Part shown: piece after piece, positions 1 to 5,953 of the stretch
Layout of the letters: the number at the start of each line of letters is the position of its first letter
Numbering within the stretch: position 1 is the first letter of the stretch
Assembly (NCBI GenBank): GCA_947174965.1
Contig: CAMWKY010000119.1
Span: 1-6,724 of the forward strand
DNA length: 6,724 nucleotides
Source of the DNA: an uncultured Ruminococcus sp.
GTDB taxonomy: Bacteria; Bacillota; Clostridia; Oscillospirales; Ruminococcaceae
Reading direction: 5' to 3'
Translations under genes and position numbers: made by a program
The notes under the pieces: generated by a model
Told to the model about the DNA's origin: nothing
What the model saw: only the letters and a program-made list of their open reading frames with translations
The model's database searches: none

Positions 1-31
1 TAATAAAACTTGATATATAAAAATTGATTGG

Positions 32-625
32 GTGAATATCTTGCTTGATTTGGATTTGAATTTGAATGAATTTTGCGGAAAAACTGATGATGAACTTGCT
101 TTGATTGCCAAAAACAATAAAAAAGCAGTAAATGTTCTTGTTTTCCGTTATTCAAAACTTATTTTCTTTAAAGCAGAGACTTTTGCATTTTCTGATATTG
201 AAAGCGATGATTTGAAACAAGAGGGTCTTATGGGTTTGCTCAAAGCAATAAATTCATTTGATGTCAACAGAGGTGTGAAATTTTCTACTTTTGCAGAAGT
301 ATGTATTGTCAATCAGATGAAAACTTTTATTTTTAAGTCAAGAAAAAATCCGATTCCTTCGGAAAGTCTTGAGGATTTTTCATCAGATTTTTTTTCGGAT
401 AAGGAAACTCCTGAAAGCACATACATTAACAAGGAATTTTTTTCGCAGTTATGGTATGCTGTGGATAATATTCTTTCTGAAACAGAGCGAAAAGCTTTTC
501 TTTTATATATAAATGGTATGAGTTACAGGGAAACTGCTGAAAAACTTGATATTTCCGAAAAATCAGTTGACAATGCTATGCAAAGGGCAAGAAAAAAAAT
601 CCGTATGTACATTAAGGAATATTAA
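32..625 (+). CDS. SigH-like sigma-70 family RNA polymerase sigma factor
   Basis: Encodes a 197-residue alternative sigma factor that would direct core RNA polymerase to a promoter subset. Region 2 spans about residues 36-100: a core-binding stretch with DDLKQEGLMGLLKAI at 59-73, then the -10 recognition and melting part with FSTFAEVCIVNQ at 84-95. Region 4 spans about 148-193, with a helix-turn-helix (SYRETAEKLDISEKSVDNAM at 164-183) that would read the -35 element. The spacing and the SVDNAMQRARKK ending resemble the sporulation/competence factor SigH rather than an ECF sigma; no region 1.1 or 3 is evident. The usual SigH neighbours (rpmG, secE, nusG) are absent, so this could be a paralogue. 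The start is uncertain. GTG at 32 has no clear ribosome binding site, an in-frame stop lies at 11-13, and TTG codons at 41, 50, 56 and 62 are alternatives. The first 16 residues (DLDLNLNEF) look non-conserved. Confidence 0.88.
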   Translation: MNILLDLDLNLNEFCGKTDDELALIAKNNKKAVNVLVFRYSKLIFFKAETFAFSDIESDDLKQEGLMGLLKAINSFDVNRGVKFSTFAEVCIVNQMKTFIFKSRKNPIPSESLEDFSSDFFSDKETPESTYINKEFFSQLWYAVDNILSETERKAFLLYINGMSYRETAEKLDISEKSVDNAMQRARKKIRMYIKEY

Positions 626-630
626 AATAA

Positions 631-705
631 GACCAGATAGCTTAATAAAGAGCGTTGTGTTTCGCAAGAGATGCAAAGATGTCGGTGCAACCCCGAACGA
701 TGGTA
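631..705 (+). ncRNA. tRNA-like structured element or decayed tRNA in the leader of the zinc-ribbon gene
   Basis: This stretch between two genes is about 47% GC, against about 29% in the preceding 85 bases. It can be laid out in tRNA order: TA at 638-639 (like U8-A9), D-stem GCTT 640-643 with GAGC 650-653, G654, an anticodon-like arm TTGTG 655-659 with TGCAA 672-676, and a T-arm TCGG 682-685 with CCGA 693-696. The T-arm closes a 7-base loop, TGCAACC, that fits TxCRAxY. It is not a normal tRNA. The D-loop (AATAAA) lacks GG, the anticodon-like loop has 12 bases instead of 7, and the acceptor keeps only ACCA 632-635 with TGGT 701-704. There is no CCA end. It may be a tRNA pseudogene, a tRNA-like leader RNA, or coincidence. 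The layout was done by eye, without a covariance search. Confidence 0.33.
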
Positions 706-731
706 CAAATAAAAAAGCGAGGTATTTTAAA

Positions 732-1007
732 ATGTATGAGGACAAGAAGTTAGTTTGTAAAGATTGTGGCAAAGAATTTGTCTTTACAGCAGGAGAACAG
801 GAGTTTTTTGCTGAAAAAAATCTTGTTCATGAGCCACAAAGATGTAAGCCTTGTCGCATTGCAAGAAAAAACGCATCTAAAGCGGAACGTGTAATGTATA
901 CAGGTATCTGTGCAACTTGCGGAAAAGAAGCAAAAGTTCCATTTGAGCCTAAAAACGGCAAACCAGTTTATTGTGATGACTGCTATTCACGTCTTAATAA
1001 AGACTGA
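732..1007 (+). CDS. Small double zinc-ribbon protein (CxxC-x17-CxxC type)
   Basis: Encodes a 91-residue protein with two four-cysteine zinc-binding units. The N-terminal unit has C9-x2-C12 and C38-x2-C41, separated by 25 residues rich in Phe and Glu (GEQEFF), as in the 'probable zinc-ribbon domain' (zf-trcl) family. The C-terminal unit is C60-x2-C63 with C81-x2-C84, exactly 17 residues apart, matching the CxxC-x17-CxxC family. A basic linker (about residues 42-53) joins them. There is no signal peptide or membrane segment, so it is presumably cytoplasmic. The biological role is unknown; nucleic acid or protein binding is only a guess from the fold. I place the start at ATG 732 because GCGAGG at 717-722 lies 9 bases upstream. 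The frame stays open upstream, but that part overlaps the sigma gene out of frame. The gene follows the sigma gene by 106 bases that hold the tRNA-like element. Confidence 0.82.
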   Translation: MYEDKKLVCKDCGKEFVFTAGEQEFFAEKNLVHEPQRCKPCRIARKNASKAERVMYTGICATCGKEAKVPFEPKNGKPVYCDDCYSRLNKD

Positions 1008-1030
1008 TTGATTCGACGATTATTCAAAAC

Positions 1031-1063
1031 GCTGTTTCTCTGCTGAATTGTTTGTGAAACAGC
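1031..1063 (+). repeat. Perfect 8-base inverted repeat upstream of the DUF1858 gene
   Basis: GCTGTTTC at 1031-1038 is the reverse complement of GAAACAGC at 1056-1063, with a 17-base spacer. No T-run follows on the + strand (AAAACGG comes next), so it is a poor rho-independent terminator in that direction. On the - strand a short GTTTTG follows, which would be only a weak terminator. It could be an mRNA hairpin or, less likely with such a long spacer, an operator. A second small hairpin, CAGG 1081-1084 with CCTG 1091-1094, lies downstream, flanked by GCAG 1070-1073 and CTGC 1099-1102, which can also pair. Confidence 0.5.
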
Positions 1064-1133
1064 AAAACGGCAGACTTTTGCAGGGCATGACCTGTATTCT
1101 GCACCAATTAACCGAAAGGAAGTAAATTTTACA

Positions 1134-1337
1134 ATGGAAATCACTAAAAATACTATTATCGGAGATATTCTCGACGCTGATTTTGAAGTTGCACCTTATT
1201 TTCTTGAAATGGGTATGCACTGTCTCGGCTGTCCTGCATCAAGAGGAGAATCAATTGAGGAAGCTTGTGCAGTTCACGGAACAGACCCTGATGAACTTGT
1301 TGCAAAGCTGAATGAGCATTTCGCAAAGAAAGCATAA
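1134..1337 (+). CDS. DUF1858 domain protein (redox disulfide type)
   Basis: Encodes 67 residues covering a complete DUF1858 domain, the family also described as the hybrid-cluster-protein-associated redox disulfide domain. Family hallmarks are the opening I-T-K-N-T-I-I-G-D-I-L (residues 3-13), the F/Y-L-E-M-G-M-H-C-L-G-C-P block with C30 and C33, and a third cysteine C45 followed by a helix ending in LNEHF. The CxxC pair could form a redox-active disulfide or bind a metal. The physiological partner is not known, and no hybrid cluster protein gene is in this window. It is likely cytoplasmic, with no leader or membrane segment. The start ATG 1134 has an AAAGGAAG site at 1115-1122, at a rather long spacing of 11 bases. 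It sits 126 bases after the zinc-ribbon gene, with inverted repeats between, and a terminator follows its stop codon after 11 bases. Confidence 0.88.
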   Translation: MEITKNTIIGDILDADFEVAPYFLEMGMHCLGCPASRGESIEEACAVHGTDPDELVAKLNEHFAKKA

Positions 1338-1348
1338 TTACAAAAACG

Positions 1349-1379
1349 GCGTGTCGTAAGTCGGCACGCTCAATTTTTT
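1349..1379 (+). terminator. Rho-independent terminator after the DUF1858 gene, possible attenuator
   Basis: An 8-pair stem, GCGTGTCG 1349-1356 with CGGCACGC 1362-1369 (one G-T pair), closes a 5-base loop. It is followed by TCAA and six T at 1374-1379, and an A-run at 1342-1346 precedes it. It ends transcripts from the left gene group. Only 17 bases separate the last T from the start codon of the next gene, so it may also act as an attenuator of that operon. Confidence 0.85.
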
Positions 1380-1383
1380 ACTC

Positions 1384-1387
1384 GGAG
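1384..1387 (+). promoter_or_regulatory. Ribosome binding site that decides the TrmK-Nif3 start
   Basis: GGAG at 1384-1387 directly touches the upstream ATG at 1388, which makes that codon unusable, and lies 9 bases before ATG 1397. This supports 1397 as the true start. The site begins only 5 bases after the terminator T-run. Confidence 0.7.
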
Positions 1388-1396
1388 ATGAGATAT

Positions 1397-2839
1397 ATGA
1401 ATAACAAGAGACTTGAAATGTGCGCTGAATTTGTCAGCGGAAAGGGTATTGTCTGTGATGTCGGTACAGACCACGCATATTTGGCAATTGAGTTAATCAA
1501 ATCAGGAAAATGCAGTAAAGTTATTGCATCTGATATAAATGAAAAACCGCTTGAATCAGCAAAGAAAAATGTTGCAGATGCAGGATTATCGGATAAAATA
1601 GACCTTGTATTGTCGGACGGTCTGGAAAATATAAACCTCGACGGTGTGAGTGATATTGTTATAGCAGGTATGGGCGGAGAGACTATTGTTCATGTACTTG
1701 AATCAGCTGACTTTGTTGATATACGTCTGATTTTACAGCCTATGACAAAGCCTGAAATTTTGAGAAAATGGCTTTGTGAAAACGGATTTTACAAGTTATC
1801 AGAAAAAGCAGTTGAGGACGGCGGAAAAATTTATACAGTTATATGTGCGGATTACGAATCAATAGAACATGAATCAAATATGTCTGAACTTACAGAAATT
1901 GAATCTATCAGCGGTTTCTTTGCATATGATGATGAAACAGGTAAAAAATATTGTCAGCAGAAAGCAGAAAGTCTTGCAAAAGCAAGTGAATCACTTAGAA
2001 AATCGGGCAGAATCAATGAAGCTGTACATTATTCCGCATTGAGCCGTAAACTTGTTGAGGGTATAGAATCAAAGAGTAGTATAAGGGAAATATATAACTT
2101 TCTTGACGAAAAATATCCATTTTCGTTGCAGGAGCAATGGGATAATTCGGGACTTCTTGTAAACAGTTTTTCAACGTGTTCAGGAATACTTCTTGCACTT
2201 GACATTACAAATGAAGTTATAACCGAAGCAATCCATAAGGAAACGGATTTGATAATCTCACATCACCCTGTAATTTTTCACCCGCTGAAAAAAATAGACT
2301 TCATGAATCCTGTTTACAGACTTATACAACATAATATAAGCGCAATATGTATGCACACGAATCTTGATATTGCAGAGGGTGGTACAAATACGACTATAGT
2401 TAAAAAAATAACAGAAAAATTTGCAGTTACATCAACTGCACCTCTGGAGGACAGTGGACTTGGCTGTATAATTGAGTTTGCAAGTCCTCATGATATTGAC
2501 GAACTTGCACATATTTTCAAGGAAATTTTCAGTATCGACCGTATAAGAGTAAGCCGTTATGGTAAGAGAATTATATCAAGGCTTGCAATATGTTCGGGTT
2601 CAGGCGGTTCACTTCTCAATCTTGCTGATAAAAAAGATTGTGATGCACTGCTGACTGGTGATGTCAAGCATGATGTGTGGATTGACGCAAATAACAGCTA
2701 TATGACAGTTTTCGATTGCGGTCACTTCCATACTGAAAATATTGTTTTGTGGGAACTCCGCAGAGTGCTTGAGGAAAAATTTCCGTTGCTTGATATTGAA
2801 ATTGCTGAAAGTTCTGCTGACCCGTGTATATATTTGTGA
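1397..2839 (+). CDS. trmK: Fusion of tRNA (adenine22-N1)-methyltransferase TrmK and Nif3/DUF34 dinuclear metal protein
   Basis: Encodes one 480-residue chain with two domains that are usually separate, adjacent genes (yqfN/trmK and yqfO in Bacillus subtilis). Residues 1 to about 225 are TrmK, which uses S-adenosylmethionine to methylate N1 of A22 in the tRNA D-arm. Motif I is DVGTDHAYL at 21-29, the acidic D46 follows in ASDIN, the IAGMGGE signature is at 89-95, LQPMTKPEILRKWL is at 113-126, and a helical tail follows. Residues from about 227 to 480 are a Nif3-like domain without the PII-like insert of YqfO. Metal-ligand motifs are HHP at 289-291, HTNLD at 320-324 and DCGHFHTE at 440-447. Nif3 proteins form toroidal hexamers with a two-metal site, and their cellular role is unsettled. 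The junction has almost no linker and no in-frame stop or plausible restart codon. ATG 1397 is preferred over ATG 1388 because of the GGAG spacing. It is first in an apparent operon; the next start lies 8 bases downstream. Confidence 0.93.
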   Translation: MNNKRLEMCAEFVSGKGIVCDVGTDHAYLAIELIKSGKCSKVIASDINEKPLESAKKNVADAGLSDKIDLVLSDGLENINLDGVSDIVIAGMGGETIVHVLESADFVDIRLILQPMTKPEILRKWLCENGFYKLSEKAVEDGGKIYTVICADYESIEHESNMSELTEIESISGFFAYDDETGKKYCQQKAESLAKASESLRKSGRINEAVHYSALSRKLVEGIESKSSIREIYNFLDEKYPFSLQEQWDNSGLLVNSFSTCSGILLALDITNEVITEAIHKETDLIISHHPVIFHPLKKIDFMNPVYRLIQHNISAICMHTNLDIAEGGTNTTIVKKITEKFAVTSTAPLEDSGLGCIIEFASPHDIDELAHIFKEIFSIDRIRVSRYGKRIISRLAICSGSGGSLLNLADKKDCDALLTGDVKHDVWIDANNSYMTVFDCGHFHTENIVLWELRRVLEEKFPLLDIEIAESSADPCIYL

Positions 2840-2847
2840 GGTGCGGA

Positions 2848-3666
2848 ATGAGTATATTTATTTGTCCCGTATGCAGTGAAAAACTCACTATATCGGGAAA
2901 AAGTTATGTATGCATGAAAAATCACGTTTTTGATATTGCAAAAAGCGGATATGTAAATCTTCTCAATGCAAAACACGGAAAAATACATGGTGACAACAAG
3001 TTTATGATTCAGGCAAGACATAATTTTCTTGAAAAGGGGTACTATCTGCCGTTGTGCCGGAGAGTGTGTGAGGTTACGAAAAAATATGCACAAAAGAATT
3101 GTGTATTATTTGATGCAGGTTGCGGAGAAGGCTATTATACGTCATCTGTAAAAGCATTTCTGGAGCAGTCGGGAATTGCGGTTGAGATGTACGGAATCGA
3201 TATTTCAAAAGATGCTGTGGAAATGGCATCTAAAAGAAAATCAGGAGTGAATTTTGCTGTTGCAAGTGTTTTCAATATTCCTGTGCAGTCGGAAAGTTCT
3301 GATATTCTGCTGACAATGTTTGCTCCATATTGCAGAGATGAATATTTAAGGGTACTGAAAAACAGCGGTTATATGGTTATGGTTATTCCATCGGAAAATC
3401 ACTTGTGGGAACTCAAAAAAGCTGTTTACGATAAGCCGTATAAGAACAGTGTCAAGCCCTATGAGCTGGACGGATTCAGGCATATTTCAACTGAAAAAGT
3501 GCATTTTGATATGAAGATTGACAATTCAGCTGATGTGCAGAGTCTTTTCTCAATGACACCTTATTACTACAAAACAGGAAAATCCGAACAGGAAAGACTT
3601 AATGCACTTGAAAATCTTGAAACGCAGGCAGATTTTGAAATTTTAGTTTATCAGAAAATTCAGTAA
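2848..3666 (+). CDS. rlmA: RlmA-type 23S rRNA (guanine-N1)-methyltransferase
   Basis: Encodes 272 residues. The N-terminal zinc finger has C6-x2-C9, C22 and H26, running into FDIAKSGYVNLL at 28-39, the family signature that binds the 23S rRNA hairpin. The Rossmann methyltransferase core follows, with the SAM-binding loop DAGCGEGYY at 89-97, an acidic strand end in GIDISKDAV, and a motif-IV-like stretch LLTMFAPYCRDEYLRVLK. RlmA enzymes methylate N1 of G745 (RlmA-I, Gram-negative) or G748 (RlmA-II/TlrB, Gram-positive) in helix 35 near the peptide exit tunnel; the lineage suggests G748. RlmA-II also contributes to tylosin resistance in producers, but nothing here indicates a resistance role. ATG 2848 is chosen over the in-frame ATG 2824, which lies inside the upstream gene, because GAGG at 2838-2841 sits 6 bases ahead and the protein then begins right before the zinc finger. 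It is co-transcribed with its neighbours by spacing (8 and 12 bases). Confidence 0.9.
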   Translation: MSIFICPVCSEKLTISGKSYVCMKNHVFDIAKSGYVNLLNAKHGKIHGDNKFMIQARHNFLEKGYYLPLCRRVCEVTKKYAQKNCVLFDAGCGEGYYTSSVKAFLEQSGIAVEMYGIDISKDAVEMASKRKSGVNFAVASVFNIPVQSESSDILLTMFAPYCRDEYLRVLKNSGYMVMVIPSENHLWELKKAVYDKPYKNSVKPYELDGFRHISTEKVHFDMKIDNSADVQSLFSMTPYYYKTGKSEQERLNALENLETQADFEILVYQKIQ

Positions 3667-3678
3667 AGGAGTGATTTT

Positions 3679-5418
3679 ATGGCTCTGGACGGAGCATTTC
3701 TCTATGCAGTAAAAAATGAATTACAGTCGCTTGTTGGTGGTAGGGTTGAAAAAATATATCAGCCGTCACGTGAGGAAATTATTATATCAATACGCAAGAA
3801 AAAACTCTATATATCAGCAAATGCAGGCAGTGCAAGAGTGCATATAACTCAAAAACAGCCTGATAATCCGCAGACACCGCCTATGTTCTGTATGCTTTTG
3901 AGAAAAAAAATAGGCAGTGGAAAACTTACGTCAATCAGGCAGGACGGACTTGAAAGAATACTGTTTTTTGATTTTGAGTGCATTAATGAATTGGGTGACA
4001 TTGTAACAATAACACTTGCCTGCGAGATTATGGGACGCTGTTCAAATCTTATTATAATAAATGACGAGGGAAAAATAATAGACAGTATCAAGCGTGTTGA
4101 CGAAGAAATGTCACGAGAAAGAATGGTACTGCCAGGAATGAAGTACACGCTACCACCACGAAATGACCGTCTGAATTTTCTTACGGCTGAATCATCTGAA
4201 ATTATCGCAAAGTTAAGGGAAGTAAATCCGTCTGAACTCTCAAAGGCTCTTATACGTGTTTTTGAGGGCATTTCTCCGATACTTGCGAGAGAATGGGCAT
4301 TCTTTGCAGGTCACGGAGTGCATCTGGAAAGTGACACCATTTACGGCGACCAGCTTGACAGACTTCTCTTTATAATAAAGCAGACACGTGAAAAGCTGTT
4401 GAATGGTGAGTGCTGTTTTTCATCGGCAAGTACAAAAGACGGTATACTGAAAGACTTTTCATTTATCCGCCTGAATCAGTTCGGTACACTGATGTATACA
4501 AAAGAACTGCCGACAGCATCTCAACTTCTTGACTATTTCTATTACGAACGTGACAGGGCAGTCCGCACAAAACAGCGTGCAAATGACCTTTTTAAGCTTA
4601 TTATCAATTTCACGGAGCGTACACAAAGACGTATTTCAGCACAAAAACAGGAGCTTGCAGAATGTGCTGAAAAAGAGTATTTCAAGTTGTGCGGTGACTT
4701 GATTTCAGCTAATATATATCGCATCAAAAAAGGTGATTTGTCAATAATTGCAGAGAATTTCTATGATGAAAACAATCCTGAAATAACAATTGAACTTGAT
4801 GTAAGAAAAACACCATCACAAAATGCGCAGTATTATTATAATGAGTACAAAAAACGTGTTACGGCAGAGGAAAAACTTGCTGTACAGATTGCAAAAGGCG
4901 AAGAAGAACTGCAATATCTTGATAGCGTTTTTGATGCTCTCATTCGTTCAGATTCTGAAAATGATATAATTCAGTTAAGACTTGAACTGCGTGAGCAAGG
5001 GTATATAAAAACTTCAGGAGGAAAGACTAAACCGCCGAAAGCTTTACCGCCTATGGAATATAAATCAAGTGACGGATATACTATTCTTGTCGGACGAAAC
5101 AATATACAGAATGACCAGTTGTCATTGAAATTTGCCGAAAAATCGGATATATGGCTTCACACTCAAACTATAACAGGCTCACACGTGATAATAGTAACAG
5201 AAGGTGAAAATCCTCCCGACAGAACAATTGAAGAAGCTGCAATTATAGCTGCATACAACAGCAAGGGCAGAGATTCCGACCTTGTACCTGTTGATTATTG
5301 TCTTGCAAAGTACGTGAAAAAGCCGTCAGGAGCAAAACCTGGTAAAGTGATTTTCACAAATTACAAAACAGCATTTGTAAAGCCTGATGAAGAAGTTGAA
5401 AGTAAATTGAGGGTGTGA
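3679..5418 (+). CDS. rqcH: RqcH (NFACT family) ribosome quality control factor
   Basis: Encodes 579 residues, full length for bacterial Rqc2/NEMF homologues, long annotated as fibronectin-binding FbpA. RqcH binds obstructed 50S subunits carrying peptidyl-tRNA, recruits alanyl-tRNA and drives C-terminal alanine tailing that marks the stalled peptide for degradation. The NFACT-N domain opens with MALDGAFLYAVKNEL and continues with SARVHIT at 51-57, PPMFCMLLRK at 67-76, GLERILFF at 90-97, and EIMGRCSNLII at 116-126. A helical middle region follows, with long charged helices between about residues 285 and 445 (coiled-coil arms). The NFACT-R (DUF814) domain spans about 459-570, with the signature DIWLHTQTITGSHV at 490-503. 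Position 92 is Glu where Bacillus subtilis has the functional Asp of its DR motif; R93 is kept. A strong AAGGAG at 3666-3671 lies 7 bases before ATG 3679. The next gene starts 2 bases after its stop. Confidence 0.96.
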   Translation: MALDGAFLYAVKNELQSLVGGRVEKIYQPSREEIIISIRKKKLYISANAGSARVHITQKQPDNPQTPPMFCMLLRKKIGSGKLTSIRQDGLERILFFDFECINELGDIVTITLACEIMGRCSNLIIINDEGKIIDSIKRVDEEMSRERMVLPGMKYTLPPRNDRLNFLTAESSEIIAKLREVNPSELSKALIRVFEGISPILAREWAFFAGHGVHLESDTIYGDQLDRLLFIIKQTREKLLNGECCFSSASTKDGILKDFSFIRLNQFGTLMYTKELPTASQLLDYFYYERDRAVRTKQRANDLFKLIINFTERTQRRISAQKQELAECAEKEYFKLCGDLISANIYRIKKGDLSIIAENFYDENNPEITIELDVRKTPSQNAQYYYNEYKKRVTAEEKLAVQIAKGEEELQYLDSVFDALIRSDSENDIIQLRLELREQGYIKTSGGKTKPPKALPPMEYKSSDGYTILVGRNNIQNDQLSLKFAEKSDIWLHTQTITGSHVIIVTEGENPPDRTIEEAAIIAAYNSKGRDSDLVPVDYCLAKYVKKPSGAKPGKVIFTNYKTAFVKPDEEVESKLRV

Positions 5419-5420
5419 TT

Positions 5421-5948
5421 ATGAATACTATTCTTGATGATGATTTTTTTCATCGTGATGCATTGGAAGTAGCTCCCGAACTTATCGGGAAAATACTTGT
5501 CCGCACACTTGCTGACGGAACAGTTTTGCGTGAACGAATAACAGAAGTTGAGGTATACAGAGGTGAGGAGGATAAAGCCTGCCACGCATCAAAGGGCAGG
5601 ACAAAACGTACAGAACTTCTTTACGGTGAAAGCGGTGTTATTTATGTTTACCTCTGCTATGGTATTCACTGGCTCATGAATGTGATTACAGGAGAAAAAG
5701 AACAGCCACAAGGAATATTGATAAGATGCGGAGAAAATCATAGCGGTCCTGCAAAGCTGACAAAATTTTTGCGGATTGACGGAAGTTTCAACGGTGAAAA
5801 AATTGTCGGCAATGATAGAATACACATTGAAGATGATGGCTGTCGTCCGAAGATAAAGACTGATTCACGTGTCGGAATTGATTATGCAGGAGAGTATTGG
5901 AAAAATATAAAATGGCGGTATATAGCCGAAAATACAGAAAAGAGCTGA
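5421..5948 (+). CDS. AAG/MPG-type 3-methyladenine DNA glycosylase
   Basis: Encodes 175 residues, the compact bacterial form of the alkyladenine DNA glycosylase family. It removes 3-methyladenine and related damaged purines as the first step of base excision repair. Comparing by eye with human AAG, TEVEVYRG at 41-48 carries the catalytic general base E44 (human E125) and stacking Y46 (Y127). H55 in ACHA matches H136, VYLCYGIHWLMN at 76-87 matches the core and places N87 at human N169, and R102 in ILIR matches the conserved arginine near R182. The C-terminal part has the expected DSRVGI-Y motif. All catalytic positions I can place are present, so it should be active. ATG 5421 is chosen over GTG 5415 because GAGGG at 5409-5413 gives 7-base spacing. 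Its site overlaps the end of rqcH, which points to translational coupling. A DNA repair gene among RNA-modification genes is probably operon convenience rather than shared function. Confidence 0.94.
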   Translation: MNTILDDDFFHRDALEVAPELIGKILVRTLADGTVLRERITEVEVYRGEEDKACHASKGRTKRTELLYGESGVIYVYLCYGIHWLMNVITGEKEQPQGILIRCGENHSGPAKLTKFLRIDGSFNGEKIVGNDRIHIEDDGCRPKIKTDSRVGIDYAGEYWKNIKWRYIAENTEKS

Positions 5949-5953
5949 TATTC

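Noticed and set aside
41..70. TTGATT/TTGAAT near-repeats at the 5' end of the sigma gene
   Set aside because: Short, imperfect and within the coding frame (Asp-Leu/Asn-Leu codons); probably low-complexity coding sequence with no separate meaning.
567..572. Perfect TTGACA (-35 consensus) near the end of the sigma gene, as a promoter for the zinc-ribbon gene
   Set aside because: No -10-like hexamer follows at 16-18 bases; the A-run there does not fit, and the bases are explained by the conserved SVDNAM codons.
691..712. T-box riboswitch suggested by TGGTAC at 701-706
   Set aside because: The surrounding T-box consensus, Stem I loops and a terminator are absent, and the downstream gene is not an aminoacyl-tRNA synthetase or amino acid gene.
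546..731. Upstream extension of the zinc-ribbon frame back to ATG 546
   Set aside because: It overlaps the sigma factor gene out of frame, its translation shows no zinc-ribbon features, and ATG 732 has its own ribosome binding site.
563..772. Minus-strand ORF across the sigma/zinc-ribbon gap
   Set aside because: It overlaps two well supported + strand genes and the tRNA-like stretch, and gives no recognisable protein.
1031..1063. Inverted repeat as a rho-independent terminator of the zinc-ribbon gene
   Set aside because: The spacer is 17 bases and no T-run follows on the + strand, so I kept it only as an inverted repeat.
3849..4271. 140-residue minus-strand ORF
   Set aside because: It lies wholly inside rqcH, whose conserved NFACT-N motifs are encoded on the other strand; it is a Ser/Ile/Phe-rich antisense shadow.
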